The notes: generated by a model not told the origin, from the sequence alone. Positions 8,597-17,903 are shown, counted from the first letter of the stretch. The stretch is 64,000 nt of DNA from Candidatus Pelagibacter communis (GCF_001180225.1 NZ_CVST01000058.1:1-64000), one strand, 5' to 3'. A program made the numbers and translations.

Positions 8597-9391
8597 ATGT
8601 TATCTACAAATCCTTTTTCAATTTTAGCTGAAACAGTTTCACCTTTTGCAATGCAAAGCTTCATTATTGCTATGGTAATTTTGATTGCAGCAGGAACAAT
8701 AATTCAAATGATTGTTCACAAAAACGTTACTTATTTTTTTAATAATGCAAAAAAAGCAAAAGCTAATGCTGTTAAGGAATTGAGTTCAGGAGAAAGAGCT
8801 TCAATTATCGCAAAGACAACAGTTTATGATATCGGCACAACTGCAGAACTTGGATTTGGAAAAAGAAGACTTGCACATGTTCTTGGAATGTATGGAACAA
8901 TATTATTTTGGGTTGCATCAGCAGTTTTAGTATTTTGCTACACAGGAGCTGACAAACCTACTTCATCTACTTGGTCTATGATTTGGCATGTAGGAGCAAT
9001 ACTTACATGTGTTGGTGGTTATTGGTTTTGGTTTTTTTTAAGAGTAGATGTATCTGCGGAAGCGCATCCTTGGTACAGAATTATTAAAGCTGATTTATTT
9101 GTTTTAGCTTTATTAGCTTGTTCGACTTTTGGTTTATTGTGGTCTTACACACAATCTAATGGTCAAGCAGGATTATCTTATTTATTTTTGACTTTATTTG
9201 TCCTTTCAAATTTAGTTTTATTTGGAGGAGTTTATTGGTCTAAATTTGCACACATGTTTTATAAACCTGGTGCAGCAATCCAAAAAAATTTAGCAGAAGC
9301 AGATGGTTCACGAGACAACTTACCTCCTCCTGCTGACGCGCCTGAACAGTTTGGTTTAGGTATTAAAAGAGAACAACCTAAACACTATTAA
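8597..9391 (+). CDS. aprM: Adenylylsulfate reductase membrane anchor AprM
   Basis: A 264-aa membrane protein directly upstream of aprBA, with about five spans (around residues 20-38, 95-112, 124-142, 160-178, 188-206) and a soluble Pro-rich C-terminus. In sulfur-oxidising lineages and SAR11 this position is held by AprM, thought to anchor APS reductase and pass its electrons to the quinone or cytochrome pool in place of QmoABC. The His residues in the membrane region (for example WHVGAI and RLAHVLGMYG) could bind heme; that is inference. aprB follows 33 bases later. Confidence 0.8.
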   Translation: MLSTNPFSILAETVSPFAMQSFIIAMVILIAAGTIIQMIVHKNVTYFFNNAKKAKANAVKELSSGERASIIAKTTVYDIGTTAELGFGKRRLAHVLGMYGTILFWVASAVLVFCYTGADKPTSSTWSMIWHVGAILTCVGGYWFWFFLRVDVSAEAHPWYRIIKADLFVLALLACSTFGLLWSYTQSNGQAGLSYLFLTLFVLSNLVLFGGVYWSKFAHMFYKPGAAIQKNLAEADGSRDNLPPPADAPEQFGLGIKREQPKHY

Positions 9392-9424
9392 TATGATGAA
9401 ATTAAAAAAGGAGAATAAATAATT

Positions 9425-9895
9425 ATGTCAACTTTCGTATACATGACAAGATGTGATGGCTGTGGTCACTGTGTGGATATTTGCCCATCAGATATTATGC
9501 ACATAGATGAAAATATCAGACGTGCAAAAAATATTGAACCTAACTTTTGTTGGGAATGTTATTCATGTGTAAAAGCATGCCCAAATCATGCGATAGATGT
9601 AAGAGGTTATGCTGATTTTGCTCCTATGGGTCATAGCGTTAGAGTTAGAAGAGAAGAAGAAAAAGGAACAATCTCATGGAAGATCAAATTTAGAAATGGA
9701 ACAGAGAAAAACTTTGTTTCTCCAATTACTACAAAACCATGGGGTAAATTTATTCCAAAACTTGCTGAAGGTGACAAACCAAACCAAGGTGAGATTAATT
9801 CACAAAGACTTTATACTGAGCCAGAAGGTTTAAATATTGATGGTGAGTTACCATCAGTTCCAAAAGAGTCGTTTAAAAAAGGAGTTTACTACTAA
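9425..9895 (+). CDS. aprB: Adenylylsulfate reductase beta subunit AprB
   Basis: The iron-sulfur subunit of APS reductase, 156 aa. Two [4Fe-4S] clusters are encoded near the N-terminus: CDGCGHCVDICP (residues 10-21) and CWECYSCVKACP (about 39-50). The remaining C-terminal part, rich in Lys and Pro, wraps AprA in known structures. AprB relays electrons between the FAD of AprA and the membrane partner. GGAG lies upstream of the start, and the aprA ATG immediately follows the TAA stop. Confidence 0.93.
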   Translation: MSTFVYMTRCDGCGHCVDICPSDIMHIDENIRRAKNIEPNFCWECYSCVKACPNHAIDVRGYADFAPMGHSVRVRREEEKGTISWKIKFRNGTEKNFVSPITTKPWGKFIPKLAEGDKPNQGEINSQRLYTEPEGLNIDGELPSVPKESFKKGVYY

Positions 9896-11754
9896 TGGCT
9901 AGACATAAGACACATTACGAGGATTGCGATATATTAGTTGTGGGTGGTGGTATGGCTGGAACGGGTGCTACGTTCGAAGCTAGACACTGGGGAAGAGATA
10001 TGAAAATTGTTTGTGTAGAAAAAGCAAACATAGATAGAAGTGGAGCTGTTGCTCAAGGTCTTTATGCAATCAATTGTTACATGGGAATGCAATGGGGAGA
10101 AAATCAACCTGAGGACCATGTTAGATATGCAAGAAATGACTTAATGGGAATGGTTAGAGAAGATTTAGGTTATGACATGGCTAGACACGTAGACTCTACT
10201 GTTCATATGTTTGATGAATGGGGTCTTCCAATGATGAAAAATGAACAAACTGGAAGATATTTAAGAGAAGGTAAATGGCAGATCATGATCCATGGTGAAA
10301 GTTACAAACCTATTGTTGCTGAGGCAGCAAAAAAATCTGCTGACAAAATTTATAATAGAATAATGATCACTCATTTACTTATGGATGAGTCTCAAGATAA
10401 TAGAATTGGTGGAGCTGTTGGCTTTAACATGAGAACAGGTGATTTTCATGTTTTTAGAGCAAAAGCAGTAATAGTTGCAGCTGGTGGTGCTTCTCACATC
10501 TTCAAACCAAGAGCGGTTGGAGAAGGAATGGGTAGAACTTGGTACGCTCCTTGGAGTAACGGTTCAGCATATGCTCTTCCGATTGCTGCTGGAGCTAAAA
10601 TGACACAAATGGAAAATAGAATTGTGTTATGTAGATTTAAAGATGGTTATGGTCCTGTTGGAGCTTATTTCTTACACTTAAAAACATATACTCAGAACGC
10701 TAATGGGGAAAATTATGAGAAGAAATGGTATGATCAAACCAAAGAGTTAGTTGGCGAATATATTGATCATCACCCAACACCTACTTGTTTAAGAAATCAT
10801 GCTTTCATTCAAGAAGTTGCTGCTGGCGGTGGACCAATTCATATGGTTACAACTGAAGCTTTCCAAGATCCACATTTAGAAACAGTTGGTTGGGAGAATT
10901 TCTTAGGTATGACTGTTGGTCAAGCTGTAGTATGGGCGTCTCAAAACATTGATCCTAAATACACGAATCCTGAATTAACAACTTCAGAACCTTATGTAAT
11001 GGGTTCACACGCTACTTGTTCAGGAGCTTGGGTAAGCGGTCCTGAAGATTTATCTCCACCAGAATATTTCTGGGGTTATAACAGAATGCTTACAATTGAT
11101 GGTTTATTTGGTGCTGGAGACACTGTGGGTGGAAGTGCTCATAAGTTTTCATCTGGATCTTTCACAGAAGGTAGATTAGCTGCTAAAGCTGCTGTTAAGT
11201 ATATCGAAGATAAAAAAGCTGAAGGGGTTGAGGTTTCAGACAAACAATGTGAGGATTTCAAAGCTATGGTCTACAAACCACTTGAAAACTTCACTGTTGC
11301 ACAAAACGAAATCACCGGTGGAACTGTTTCTCCTAGCTATATATCACCAATTCAAGGTCTACAAAGACTACAGAAGATTATGGATGAATATGTAGGTGGA
11401 ATTACATCTAATTATATGACTAATGGCAATATGTTGAAAAGAGGCCTTGAATTGCTTGAATGGCTTCAAGAAGATCTTGAGCATGTTGGCGCTGAGGATT
11501 ATCACCAATTGATGAGAGCTTGGGAATTGAAACATAGAGCTTTAACATCTCAGTGTGTAACTGAACATACTTTATTTAGAGAAGAAACTAGATGGCCAGG
11601 ATACTATTATAGAGGAGATCATATGAAACTTGATGATGATAATTGGCATTGTCTTACAGTTTCTAGAAGAGATCCAAAAACTGGTAAATTTAGTATGGAA
11701 AAGGTTCCTGTCTACCACATCGTGGATGAGAACGAGAAGAAAAAAGCTTCTTAA
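9895..11754 (+). CDS. aprA: Adenylylsulfate reductase alpha subunit AprA
   Basis: The FAD-containing catalytic subunit, 619 aa, related to fumarate reductase and succinate dehydrogenase flavoproteins. The FAD-binding GGGMAGTGATFEARHWG starts near residue 17, followed by DRSGAVAQGLYAINCY; the second FAD segment (GLFGAGDTVGGSAHKFSSG) is near 400-420. It interconverts sulfite plus AMP and APS. The neighbouring sulfite-producing genes (xsc, suyAB) and the lack of qmo or dsr genes point to sulfite oxidation. No ATP sulfurylase gene for using APS is in this window. Length is normal for AprA. Confidence 0.95.
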   Translation: MARHKTHYEDCDILVVGGGMAGTGATFEARHWGRDMKIVCVEKANIDRSGAVAQGLYAINCYMGMQWGENQPEDHVRYARNDLMGMVREDLGYDMARHVDSTVHMFDEWGLPMMKNEQTGRYLREGKWQIMIHGESYKPIVAEAAKKSADKIYNRIMITHLLMDESQDNRIGGAVGFNMRTGDFHVFRAKAVIVAAGGASHIFKPRAVGEGMGRTWYAPWSNGSAYALPIAAGAKMTQMENRIVLCRFKDGYGPVGAYFLHLKTYTQNANGENYEKKWYDQTKELVGEYIDHHPTPTCLRNHAFIQEVAAGGGPIHMVTTEAFQDPHLETVGWENFLGMTVGQAVVWASQNIDPKYTNPELTTSEPYVMGSHATCSGAWVSGPEDLSPPEYFWGYNRMLTIDGLFGAGDTVGGSAHKFSSGSFTEGRLAAKAAVKYIEDKKAEGVEVSDKQCEDFKAMVYKPLENFTVAQNEITGGTVSPSYISPIQGLQRLQKIMDEYVGGITSNYMTNGNMLKRGLELLEWLQEDLEHVGAEDYHQLMRAWELKHRALTSQCVTEHTLFREETRWPGYYYRGDHMKLDDDNWHCLTVSRRDPKTGKFSMEKVPVYHIVDENEKKKAS

Positions 11755-11781
11755 GATACTTTAATTAGAATTAGACAAGTA

Positions 11782-12132
11782 ATGGATATTTTATCAAAAA
11801 AAGATGATGAAATATATGAGTTGGCTAAACCTATTTGGTTCAACTTGGTAAAATCATCAAACCTTAAAGATTATGGTGGATTTACTAGAGATTTTTCAAC
11901 TCAGATGCTCTTTGGAGCCAATGAAGTAGAGCTTGGAAAACAATGGGCTAACAATAAGCTTATCACTAATCTTCACGAAACGTTTGAGCCTTTTGGGTGT
12001 CTTAGAAGAGGAGAGCATATAACCGTTCTAATAAAACAAACCAACAAAGAAATACCAGGAGAATTTTTGGGAAGGTTAGTTTTAGGTGTTGAAGATGAAA
12101 TGGTTAAAGTTTTTGGTGCTACGATCTATTAG
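11782..12132 (+). CDS. Unrecognised small soluble protein downstream of aprA
   Basis: A 116-aa soluble protein that I do not recognise. It has no membrane span or Cys motif; there is one Cys (CLRRGEH, near residue 73). The centre (LFGANEVELGKQWANNKLITNLHETFEPFG) looks helical and the C-terminal half (ITVLIKQTNKEIPGEFLGRLVLGVEDEMVKVFGATIY) looks like beta strands. It starts 28 bases after aprA on the same strand and so is probably in the aprMBA transcript. A role in APS reductase assembly or sulfite handling is only a guess from position. Confidence 0.75.
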   Translation: MDILSKKDDEIYELAKPIWFNLVKSSNLKDYGGFTRDFSTQMLFGANEVELGKQWANNKLITNLHETFEPFGCLRRGEHITVLIKQTNKEIPGEFLGRLVLGVEDEMVKVFGATIY

Positions 12133-12197
12133 AAAAAATTTATCTAATTTTAAAATAATATTTGACAATTTGTTTTCTGGGTGTATTGACGCACTTA

Positions 12198-12332
12198 ATG
12201 CAGATCTCCAACGTAAAAATTTTCAATAAACTTACAAGCTTAAAGATTTCTTTAATGAAAACAGGTATATTTTTAAGTCTAGCTGCTTATTGGGGAGTTA
12301 TTATAGTTGGAACTTTTATTACTTTTAACTAA
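12198..12332 (+). CDS. Small single-span membrane ORF (44 aa)
   Basis: A 44-codon frame between the aprA-linked gene and the TauE-type gene. The second Met (residue 20) begins MKTGIFLSLAAYWGVIIVG and the rest forms one clear hydrophobic span, so the true start may be that ATG. No family is recognised. It is the only coding candidate in the 228-base gap at 12133-12360. A TTGACA at 12162-12167 lies upstream but lacks a matching -10. Confidence 0.45.
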   Translation: MQISNVKIFNKLTSLKISLMKTGIFLSLAAYWGVIIVGTFITFN

Positions 12333-12360
12333 GTTGTTTTTGAACAATTTATTTATTTAA

Positions 12361-13440
12361 ATGGATGTATTTTTACCCATCGCTCAAGTTTTTGTTAATC
12401 CAATAGAAATTCTTATATTAAGCGCAATCGTTGGTGTCCTTTCTGGATTATTTGGAGTGGGAGGTGGTTTTTTAATGACACCTTTTTTAATTTTTTTAGG
12501 CATTCCTCCTGCATATGCAGTTGCAAATGAAGCAAACAATATCTTAGCTACATCAGTTTCTGGTTCAACAACACATTATCTAAAAAACACTTTGGATTAC
12601 AAAATGGGTTTAATGATTGTTATTGGCGGTGCCATAGGAACTTCATTAGGAATTTTTACTTTTTCCTATTTTAAAGGTATTGGAAAAATTGATACCGTAA
12701 TCTCTTTAGCTTACATGTATATTTTAGCGATCATTGGATCTTTAATGTTAGTCGAAAGTCTTGGTGAAATAGATAAAGCTAAAAGAAACGTTTTAGTTAA
12801 AAAAAAATTACATGTTCATTATTGGATCCATGGTCTTCCTTTAAGAATGAGATTTCCAAAATCAAAATTATATGAAAGTATTTTTACCCCAATAGTTATT
12901 GGTTTAGTAGTCGGTTTTATTGCTGCAATAATGGGAATAGGTGGAGCATTTATATTAGTGCCTGCAATGATATATATAATTAAGATGCCAACTAAACTTG
13001 TTCCAGGAACATCTCTTTTTGTTACTATTTTTGTAAGTGTAATTGTTACTTTCTTACATTCATTTAATTATGGTTCAATTGATTTACTTTTAGTATTTCT
13101 ACTTGTTATCGGATCTATAATTGGTGTTCAAATTGGACAAAAACTTGGAGAAAAAATTGATAGCTCCGGATTAAGAGCATTGATGGCTATTTTGATTTTA
13201 GCAGTTGGTATTGCTATTGCTTATGATTCATTTTTTGCAGATCATGATACAAATTCGACAACCATTTCTGCAATTCCTGATTTAAATTTTTTCTCACAAT
13301 TTATTTTAGATTTTTCTAATGAGATGCCATTCTTTTATGGATTATTTTCAATTATGTTTGCAATATTTTTAGGTGTAGCAGCAGCGTTTATTAGAAGATT
13401 TTTTTCAAATCTTAAAAAACAAATTTTGTTGAAATCTTAA
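12361..13440 (+). CDS. TauE/SafE family sulfite/organosulfonate exporter
   Basis: A 359-aa membrane protein with the two repeated TauE/SafE (DUF81) signatures, VGVLSGLFGVGGGFLMTPFL (about residues 24-43) and VGFIAAIMGIGGAFILVPAM (about 184-203). Family members export sulfite, sulfoacetate or related anions. It is longer than the usual 250 aa: a basic loop at about 145-170 (HVHYWIHGLPLRMRFPKSK) and a C-terminal pair of spans (305-350) are extra, as in the longer apr-linked forms. Position after aprMBA and before suy/xsc fits removal of toxic sulfite. It converges on the yeiH-type gene, and their ends overlap by 4 bases. Confidence 0.85.
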   Translation: MDVFLPIAQVFVNPIEILILSAIVGVLSGLFGVGGGFLMTPFLIFLGIPPAYAVANEANNILATSVSGSTTHYLKNTLDYKMGLMIVIGGAIGTSLGIFTFSYFKGIGKIDTVISLAYMYILAIIGSLMLVESLGEIDKAKRNVLVKKKLHVHYWIHGLPLRMRFPKSKLYESIFTPIVIGLVVGFIAAIMGIGGAFILVPAMIYIIKMPTKLVPGTSLFVTIFVSVIVTFLHSFNYGSIDLLLVFLLVIGSIIGVQIGQKLGEKIDSSGLRALMAILILAVGIAIAYDSFFADHDTNSTTISAIPDLNFFSQFILDFSNEMPFFYGLFSIMFAIFLGVAAAFIRRFFSNLKKQILLKS

Positions 13441-14510
13441 TTGAATAAATAAAGATATAACTCAATAGTCCCCAAACAAACAATTCCAACAGTAGCCATT
13501 CCAATAAATCCTACCACAAAAGGTTTATACCCCATATCTTTTATATCTCTTAAATTGGTAGACATACCAATTGCTGCCATTGCCATTGTTAGGAATATTT
13601 TTGAAAAAGACTTAATGCCATCCACAGTGTTAAACCAAAGTTCACTGTTGTTTGAAATAAAAAGTTGATCACCAACATTTCGAACAATAATCATTGCAAC
13701 AAATCCAAGAACAAAATATGGAAAAATATCAATTATTGAGTATTTTTTTTCTTTAGCTTGTCCTCTGTTATAAAGATAAGCAAATAATGGTATCATTATA
13801 ATCAAAAAAGTATTTCTGATTAGTTTAGTAACTGTTGCTACATTTAAAGTCTCTGGACTATTGAATTGCTGATCATAGATCAATCCTGCGGCTGCTACTT
13901 GCGCTGTTTCATGTATAGAAGTTCCTAAAAACAAACCGATTAGAAGTGGCTCACCATTAAAATAAAAATTTGCAAAGTATGGGTAGATCAACATTGAAAG
14001 AATTCCAAACAAAGTGATGTTTGCAATTGCGTAAGATATCTCATTTTTTTTGGCACCAATTACAGGTGCAGTCGCCATGATTGCTGTTGTTCCACAAACT
14101 GTACTGCCAATTGATATTAAATAAGCCATTCTTGTTGGGATTTTTAATTTTTTAATTAAAAGTTTAATTACTGCTAATACACTTACAATACAAATTACAA
14201 TTAAAGGAATAGCAATTGCACCAAATTCAAGAAACTCAAAAGGTTTTAATTGAATCCCTAAACAAATTATTCCAAGTTTTAAAATATTTTTTTGAGTAAA
14301 ATCTAAACCCCTTTTGAAACTTTCTCTTATTTTAAAAATGTTTCCAAAGAACATTCCTGATAGGATAGCTATCATTGCAGTGGATATAGGACTTTTTTCG
14401 TATCCTAATAATTCAATACCAATAATATTATTAAAGCCTTGAGATAATGTGTAGAGAACAAACGCAAGTATAATACCAGGTAAAAGTACCAGGTACTTAT
14501 TTTTATCCAT
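13437..14510 (-). CDS. yeiH: YeiH family putative sulfate exporter
   Basis: A 357-aa membrane protein of the YeiH/UPF0324 family, with about ten spans. Family signatures are the N-terminal LLPGIILAFVLYTLSQ, the segment LKLGIICLGIQLKPFE (about residues 76-91) and the core SIGSTVCGTTAIMATAPVIG (about 133-152). Members are annotated as putative sulfate exporters, though direct transport evidence is thin. It lies 16 bases downstream of suyB on the same strand, so it is likely part of the suyAB operon. The function would then be export of the sulfur released from sulfolactate. Substrate (sulfite or sulfate) is inferred. Confidence 0.85.
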   Translation of the reverse strand: MDKNKYLVLLPGIILAFVLYTLSQGFNNIIGIELLGYEKSPISTAMIAILSGMFFGNIFKIRESFKRGLDFTQKNILKLGIICLGIQLKPFEFLEFGAIAIPLIVICIVSVLAVIKLLIKKLKIPTRMAYLISIGSTVCGTTAIMATAPVIGAKKNEISYAIANITLFGILSMLIYPYFANFYFNGEPLLIGLFLGTSIHETAQVAAAGLIYDQQFNSPETLNVATVTKLIRNTFLIIMIPLFAYLYNRGQAKEKKYSIIDIFPYFVLGFVAMIIVRNVGDQLFISNNSELWFNTVDGIKSFSKIFLTMAMAAIGMSTNLRDIKDMGYKPFVVGFIGMATVGIVCLGTIELYLYLFN

Positions 14511-14526
14511 AAAGTAGGATTTTTAA

Positions 14527-15693
14527 TTAAGCACTTCTGTAAAGCTTAGTCATTACAAATTCTCTATGACCTAAAGCTTCAGCACAAGTTAACCTTCCAT
14601 TAGCTGTTCTAATAGTTGCTTTAATTAGCTCATCACCAGCTTGATCCAAATTCATTTCTCTAGAAAGTATTTTAGAAACATCGCAGTCGATATGTTCTTT
14701 CATGCTGACTGCTGTTAATGGATTGGCTGTTAATTTTACAACTGGTTCAATTGGGTTTCCAATAATATTTCCCTGTCCTGTTGGGAATAAGTGAATATTA
14801 AAACCACCTGCAGCTTGTAACGTAACACATTCTGCTGCAGCTGAAGAAGTATCCATAAAATATAACCCTGGACCTTTTTGTGGTTCTTCAGCAGGTGTTA
14901 GAACATCTACAAATTGTCTTGATCCTATTTTTTGGAAATTACCAAATGCTTTTTCTTCAATTGTAGTTAGTCCTCCAGCAATATTTCCAGCAGTGGGTTG
15001 ACTTTCTGATAAATCATCTGTTGCTTCTTTTAAAATGAAATCATTGTATTCATTCCATGTTTTTTTAAACTTTTCTTGTGCTTCTGGAGTTTTACCTCTT
15101 TTTTCACAAACAGTTTCAGCACCTGTAAGTTCTGAAGTTTCACCAAAACATAAATGAACTCCTAATGGCTCTAATTTATCCATTAAATTTCCAACTGTTG
15201 GATTAGATGCAAGACCTGAAGTAGTGTCAGACTCTCCGCATTTTACTGAAATCCAAAGATCACTTATTGGACACTCTTCTCTTTGTTTTTCAGAAGCCCA
15301 CATTGAAAATTCTTGAGCTTTTTTTGAAGCTTTCATGATTGTTTCAATGTCACCAGCACCCTCAATACTAAAACCTTCAACAGGTTTTCCAGTTTTTGCT
15401 ACTTCATCAACAATTCTTTTAGTCCATTTAGGCTCAATACCAATAATTATAGCAGCAGCAACATTTGGATTTTTTGCTGTACCTATCATTGTTCTAAAGT
15501 GTAATTCTAAATCAGCACCAAACTGCAATCTTCCATACGAGTGAGGTAACGCAATTGTGCCTTTAATATTGTTTGCGACAGCTTCAGCACAAGCATTTGA
15601 AATGTCATCAACAGGCAAAATGATTACATGATTTCTTGTTCCAGCTCTGCCATTTTCTCTTTTATAACCTAAAAAACTTTTTGGGATTTCCAT
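14527..15693 (-). CDS. suyB: (2R)-sulfolactate sulfo-lyase beta subunit (SuyB), UxaA family
   Basis: Large subunit of sulfolactate sulfo-lyase, which splits sulfolactate into pyruvate and sulfite. The start chosen (15693) gives [20 protein letters not shown], the usual N-terminus, 4 bases after suyA; an in-frame ATG at 15741 would overlap suyA by 44 bases and is unlikely. The 388-aa protein has family motifs [26 protein letters not shown] and [10 protein letters not shown]. UxaA-type altronate dehydratases are close relatives, so the call leans on the sequence segments and on xsc, the apr genes and the exporters nearby. Confidence 0.8.
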   Translation of the reverse strand: MEIPKSFLGYKRENGRAGTRNHVIILPVDDISNACAEAVANNIKGTIALPHSYGRLQFGADLELHFRTMIGTAKNPNVAAAIIIGIEPKWTKRIVDEVAKTGKPVEGFSIEGAGDIETIMKASKKAQEFSMWASEKQREECPISDLWISVKCGESDTTSGLASNPTVGNLMDKLEPLGVHLCFGETSELTGAETVCEKRGKTPEAQEKFKKTWNEYNDFILKEATDDLSESQPTAGNIAGGLTTIEEKAFGNFQKIGSRQFVDVLTPAEEPQKGPGLYFMDTSSAAAECVTLQAAGGFNIHLFPTGQGNIIGNPIEPVVKLTANPLTAVSMKEHIDCDVSKILSREMNLDQAGDELIKATIRTANGRLTCAEALGHREFVMTKLYRSA

Positions 15694-15697
15694 ATTA

Positions 15698-15982
15698 CTA
15701 CCACTTCTTTGTTTTAACGTTGTGAACATGTACGTGTTCACCTTTTTTGATTGATTTGACTACTTTACCAATATCATGACCATATTTAATAATAGTGTCA
15801 CCTTCATTTAAATCGCTCATAGCAATTTTGTGTCCTAGAGGGATTTCATCTTCAGATTGAATGTTAACTGTCTTGTCATTTTCCATAATCCAGCAAGAAC
15901 AGTCCTGTTTCGGAGTGATTTTTTCAATAACAACTACTCCTACGTTGTCTTTTTCGTCGTGTATAATGATGTCTGTAGCCAT
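15698..15982 (-). CDS. suyA: (2R)-sulfolactate sulfo-lyase alpha subunit (SuyA), SAF domain
   Basis: Small subunit of sulfolactate sulfo-lyase, 94 aa, made of one SAF-like domain related to the N-terminal part of altronate dehydratase. The line [29 protein letters not shown] (about residues 44-72) and the closing [10 protein letters not shown] are typical. It is separated from suyB by 4 bases. A separate SuyA-like subunit also occurs in UxaA-type enzymes, so the identity depends on its partner and neighbourhood. It diverges from xsc across a 116-bp gap. Confidence 0.8.
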   Translation of the reverse strand: MATDIIIHDEKDNVGVVVIEKITPKQDCSCWIMENDKTVNIQSEDEIPLGHKIAMSDLNEGDTIIKYGHDIGKVVKSIKKGEHVHVHNVKTKKW

Positions 15983-16020
15983 AATGTTGTGTCGAATTGT
16001 TTGTTTGAAATTTAGAAAAT

Positions 16021-16048
16021 CTTATATATTAATCGCGAAAATTGACAA
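16021..16048 (-). promoter_or_regulatory. Candidate suyAB promoter
   Basis: On the minus strand TTGTCA (16048 to 16043), a 16-base spacer and TATAAG (16026 to 16021) match the sigma-70 consensus at 5 of 6 bases on each side. Transcription would begin near 16014, leaving a leader of about 32 bases before the suyA ATG at 15982. The -35 bases are shared with the opposite candidate promoter for xsc. Confidence 0.5.
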
Positions 16049-16079
16049 ACGAATTTTATAAATTCTTAATAATTATACT
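16042..16079 (+). promoter_or_regulatory. Candidate xsc promoter
   Basis: A perfect TTGACA at 16042-16047 points towards xsc. At 17 bases' spacing the -10 is CTTAAT (16065-16070, 4 of 6); a better hexamer TATACT lies at 16074-16079 but 26 bases from the TTGACA. A purine-rich AGAGGGG at 16082-16088 before the ATG at 16099 may be the ribosome binding site, at a rather long distance. Confidence 0.4.
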
Positions 16080-16098
16080 TTAGAGGGGTTCTAGTCTT

Positions 16099-17883
16099 AT
16101 GACAAAAATGACAACAGAAGAAGCTTTTGTAAAAGTTTTACAAATGCATGGTATCGAGCACGCTTTTGGAATTATTGGTTCTGCTTTTATGCCAATATCA
16201 GATATTTTTCCTGATGCAGGAATTACTTTTTGGGATGTAGCCCATGAAACAAATGGTGGTTTAATTGCTGATGGTTACACAAGAGCTACAGGTAAAATGT
16301 CTATGGTTATAGCACAAAATGGACCAGGAATTACAGGACTAGTAACTCCAATTAAAACTGCATATTGGAACCATACTCCTCTATTGTTGGTAACACCACA
16401 AGCTGCAAACAAAACTATGGGTCAAGGAGGTTTTCAAGAAGTAGAACAAATGAATCTCTTTAAAGATATGGTTTGTTATCAAGAAGAAGTTAGAGATCCC
16501 TCAAGAATGGCAGAAGTTCTAAATAGAGTAATTGAAAAAGCTATAAGAGGCTCAGCCCCTGCACAAATAAACGTTCCAAGAGATTATTGGTGCCAAGTTA
16601 TTGATATAGATTTACCACCAATTGTAAGATTAGAAAGACAAGGTGGAGGTAACGACGCTGTTTCTAAAGCTGCTGATTTGTTATCTAATGCAAAATTTCC
16701 AGTAATACTTTCAGGTGCTGGTGTTGTTATTGGTGGAGCTATTGATGCTACTAAAAATCTTGCTGAAAAATTAGATGCACCAGTATGTTCTGGTTATCAA
16801 CATAACGATAGTTTTCCAGGAAGCCACCCATTAGCAGTAGGACCTTTAGGTTACAATGGTTCTAAAGCTGCAATGGAATTAATTTCAAAAGCCGATGTTG
16901 TTTTAGCACTAGGTACAAGATTAAATCCATTTTCAACTTTACCAGGATATGGAATTGATTATTGGCCAAAAAATGCAAACATCATACAGGTAGATATTAA
17001 TCCTGATAGAATTGGTTTAACAAAAAAAGTAACAGTTGGAATTAGTGGTGATGCAAAATTAGTTGCAGAGCAAATTTTAGCAAAACTATCTTCGAACGCA
17101 GGAGATACTGATAGGCAAGCTAGAAAAGATTTAATTCACCAAACAAAATCTGCATGGTTACAAAAACTTTCAAGTTTAGATCATGAAGATGATGATGAAG
17201 GAACAGTTTGGAATAAAGAAGCTAGAGAAAGAGATTCAGATAGAATGTCACCAAGACAAGCTTGGAGAGCAATTCAATCTGGTATGCCTGATGACGTAAT
17301 TATTTCAAGTGATATTGGAAATAACTGTGCAATAGGAAATGCTTATCCTACTTTTGAAAAACCAAGAAAATATTTAGCTCCAGGTTTATTTGGACCTTGT
17401 GGATATGGATTTCCATCAATATTAGGTGCAAAAATTGGTTGTCCTGATACTCCGGTAATTGGTTTTGCTGGTGATGGAGCTTTTGGAATTAGTATGAACG
17501 AAATGAGTTCATGTGCAAGGGAAGAATGGCCCGCAATAACAATGGTAATTTTTAGAAATTATCAATGGGGTGCAGAGAAAAGAAATACTACTCTATGGTT
17601 TGATAATAATTTTGTTGGAACTGAGTTAGACCCTGAATTGAGTTACGCTAAAGTCGCTGATGCATGTGGTTTAAAAGGTGTAACTGTTAGAACAATGGAA
17701 GAAACAACAAATGCAATCAAGCAATCTTGTGAAGATCAAAAGAAAGGAATTACAACATTTATAGAAGTAATTCTAAACCAAGAGCTTGGAGAACCATTTA
17801 GAAGAGATGCAATGAAGAAACCGGTAAGAGTTGCTGGTATCAACAAAGCAGATATGAAGAAACAACCTTCGTTAAACTCTTAA
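16099..17883 (+). CDS. xsc: Sulfoacetaldehyde acetyltransferase (Xsc)
   Basis: ThDP enzyme of 594 aa that converts sulfoacetaldehyde and phosphate into acetyl phosphate and sulfite, the desulfonation step of taurine and other C2 sulfonates. The catalytic Glu is at 50 in WDVAHETNGG; the ThDP/Mg motif begins with GDG at 458-460 (GDGAFGISMNEM) and closes about 30 residues on at FRNYQWGAEKR. The N-terminal GIIGSAFMPISDIFPDAGI is characteristic of Xsc rather than acetolactate synthase. Length matches the family. No phosphotransacetylase gene lies next to it here. Confidence 0.95.
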   Translation: MTKMTTEEAFVKVLQMHGIEHAFGIIGSAFMPISDIFPDAGITFWDVAHETNGGLIADGYTRATGKMSMVIAQNGPGITGLVTPIKTAYWNHTPLLLVTPQAANKTMGQGGFQEVEQMNLFKDMVCYQEEVRDPSRMAEVLNRVIEKAIRGSAPAQINVPRDYWCQVIDIDLPPIVRLERQGGGNDAVSKAADLLSNAKFPVILSGAGVVIGGAIDATKNLAEKLDAPVCSGYQHNDSFPGSHPLAVGPLGYNGSKAAMELISKADVVLALGTRLNPFSTLPGYGIDYWPKNANIIQVDINPDRIGLTKKVTVGISGDAKLVAEQILAKLSSNAGDTDRQARKDLIHQTKSAWLQKLSSLDHEDDDEGTVWNKEARERDSDRMSPRQAWRAIQSGMPDDVIISSDIGNNCAIGNAYPTFEKPRKYLAPGLFGPCGYGFPSILGAKIGCPDTPVIGFAGDGAFGISMNEMSSCAREEWPAITMVIFRNYQWGAEKRNTTLWFDNNFVGTELDPELSYAKVADACGLKGVTVRTMEETTNAIKQSCEDQKKGITTFIEVILNQELGEPFRRDAMKKPVRVAGINKADMKKQPSLNS

Positions 17884-17903
17884 AATCTTTTAAAAATTTA
17901 TCA

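Noticed and set aside
15694..15741. Longer suyB from ATG at 15741
   Set aside because: It would overlap suyA by 44 bases; the usual N-terminus starts at 15693.
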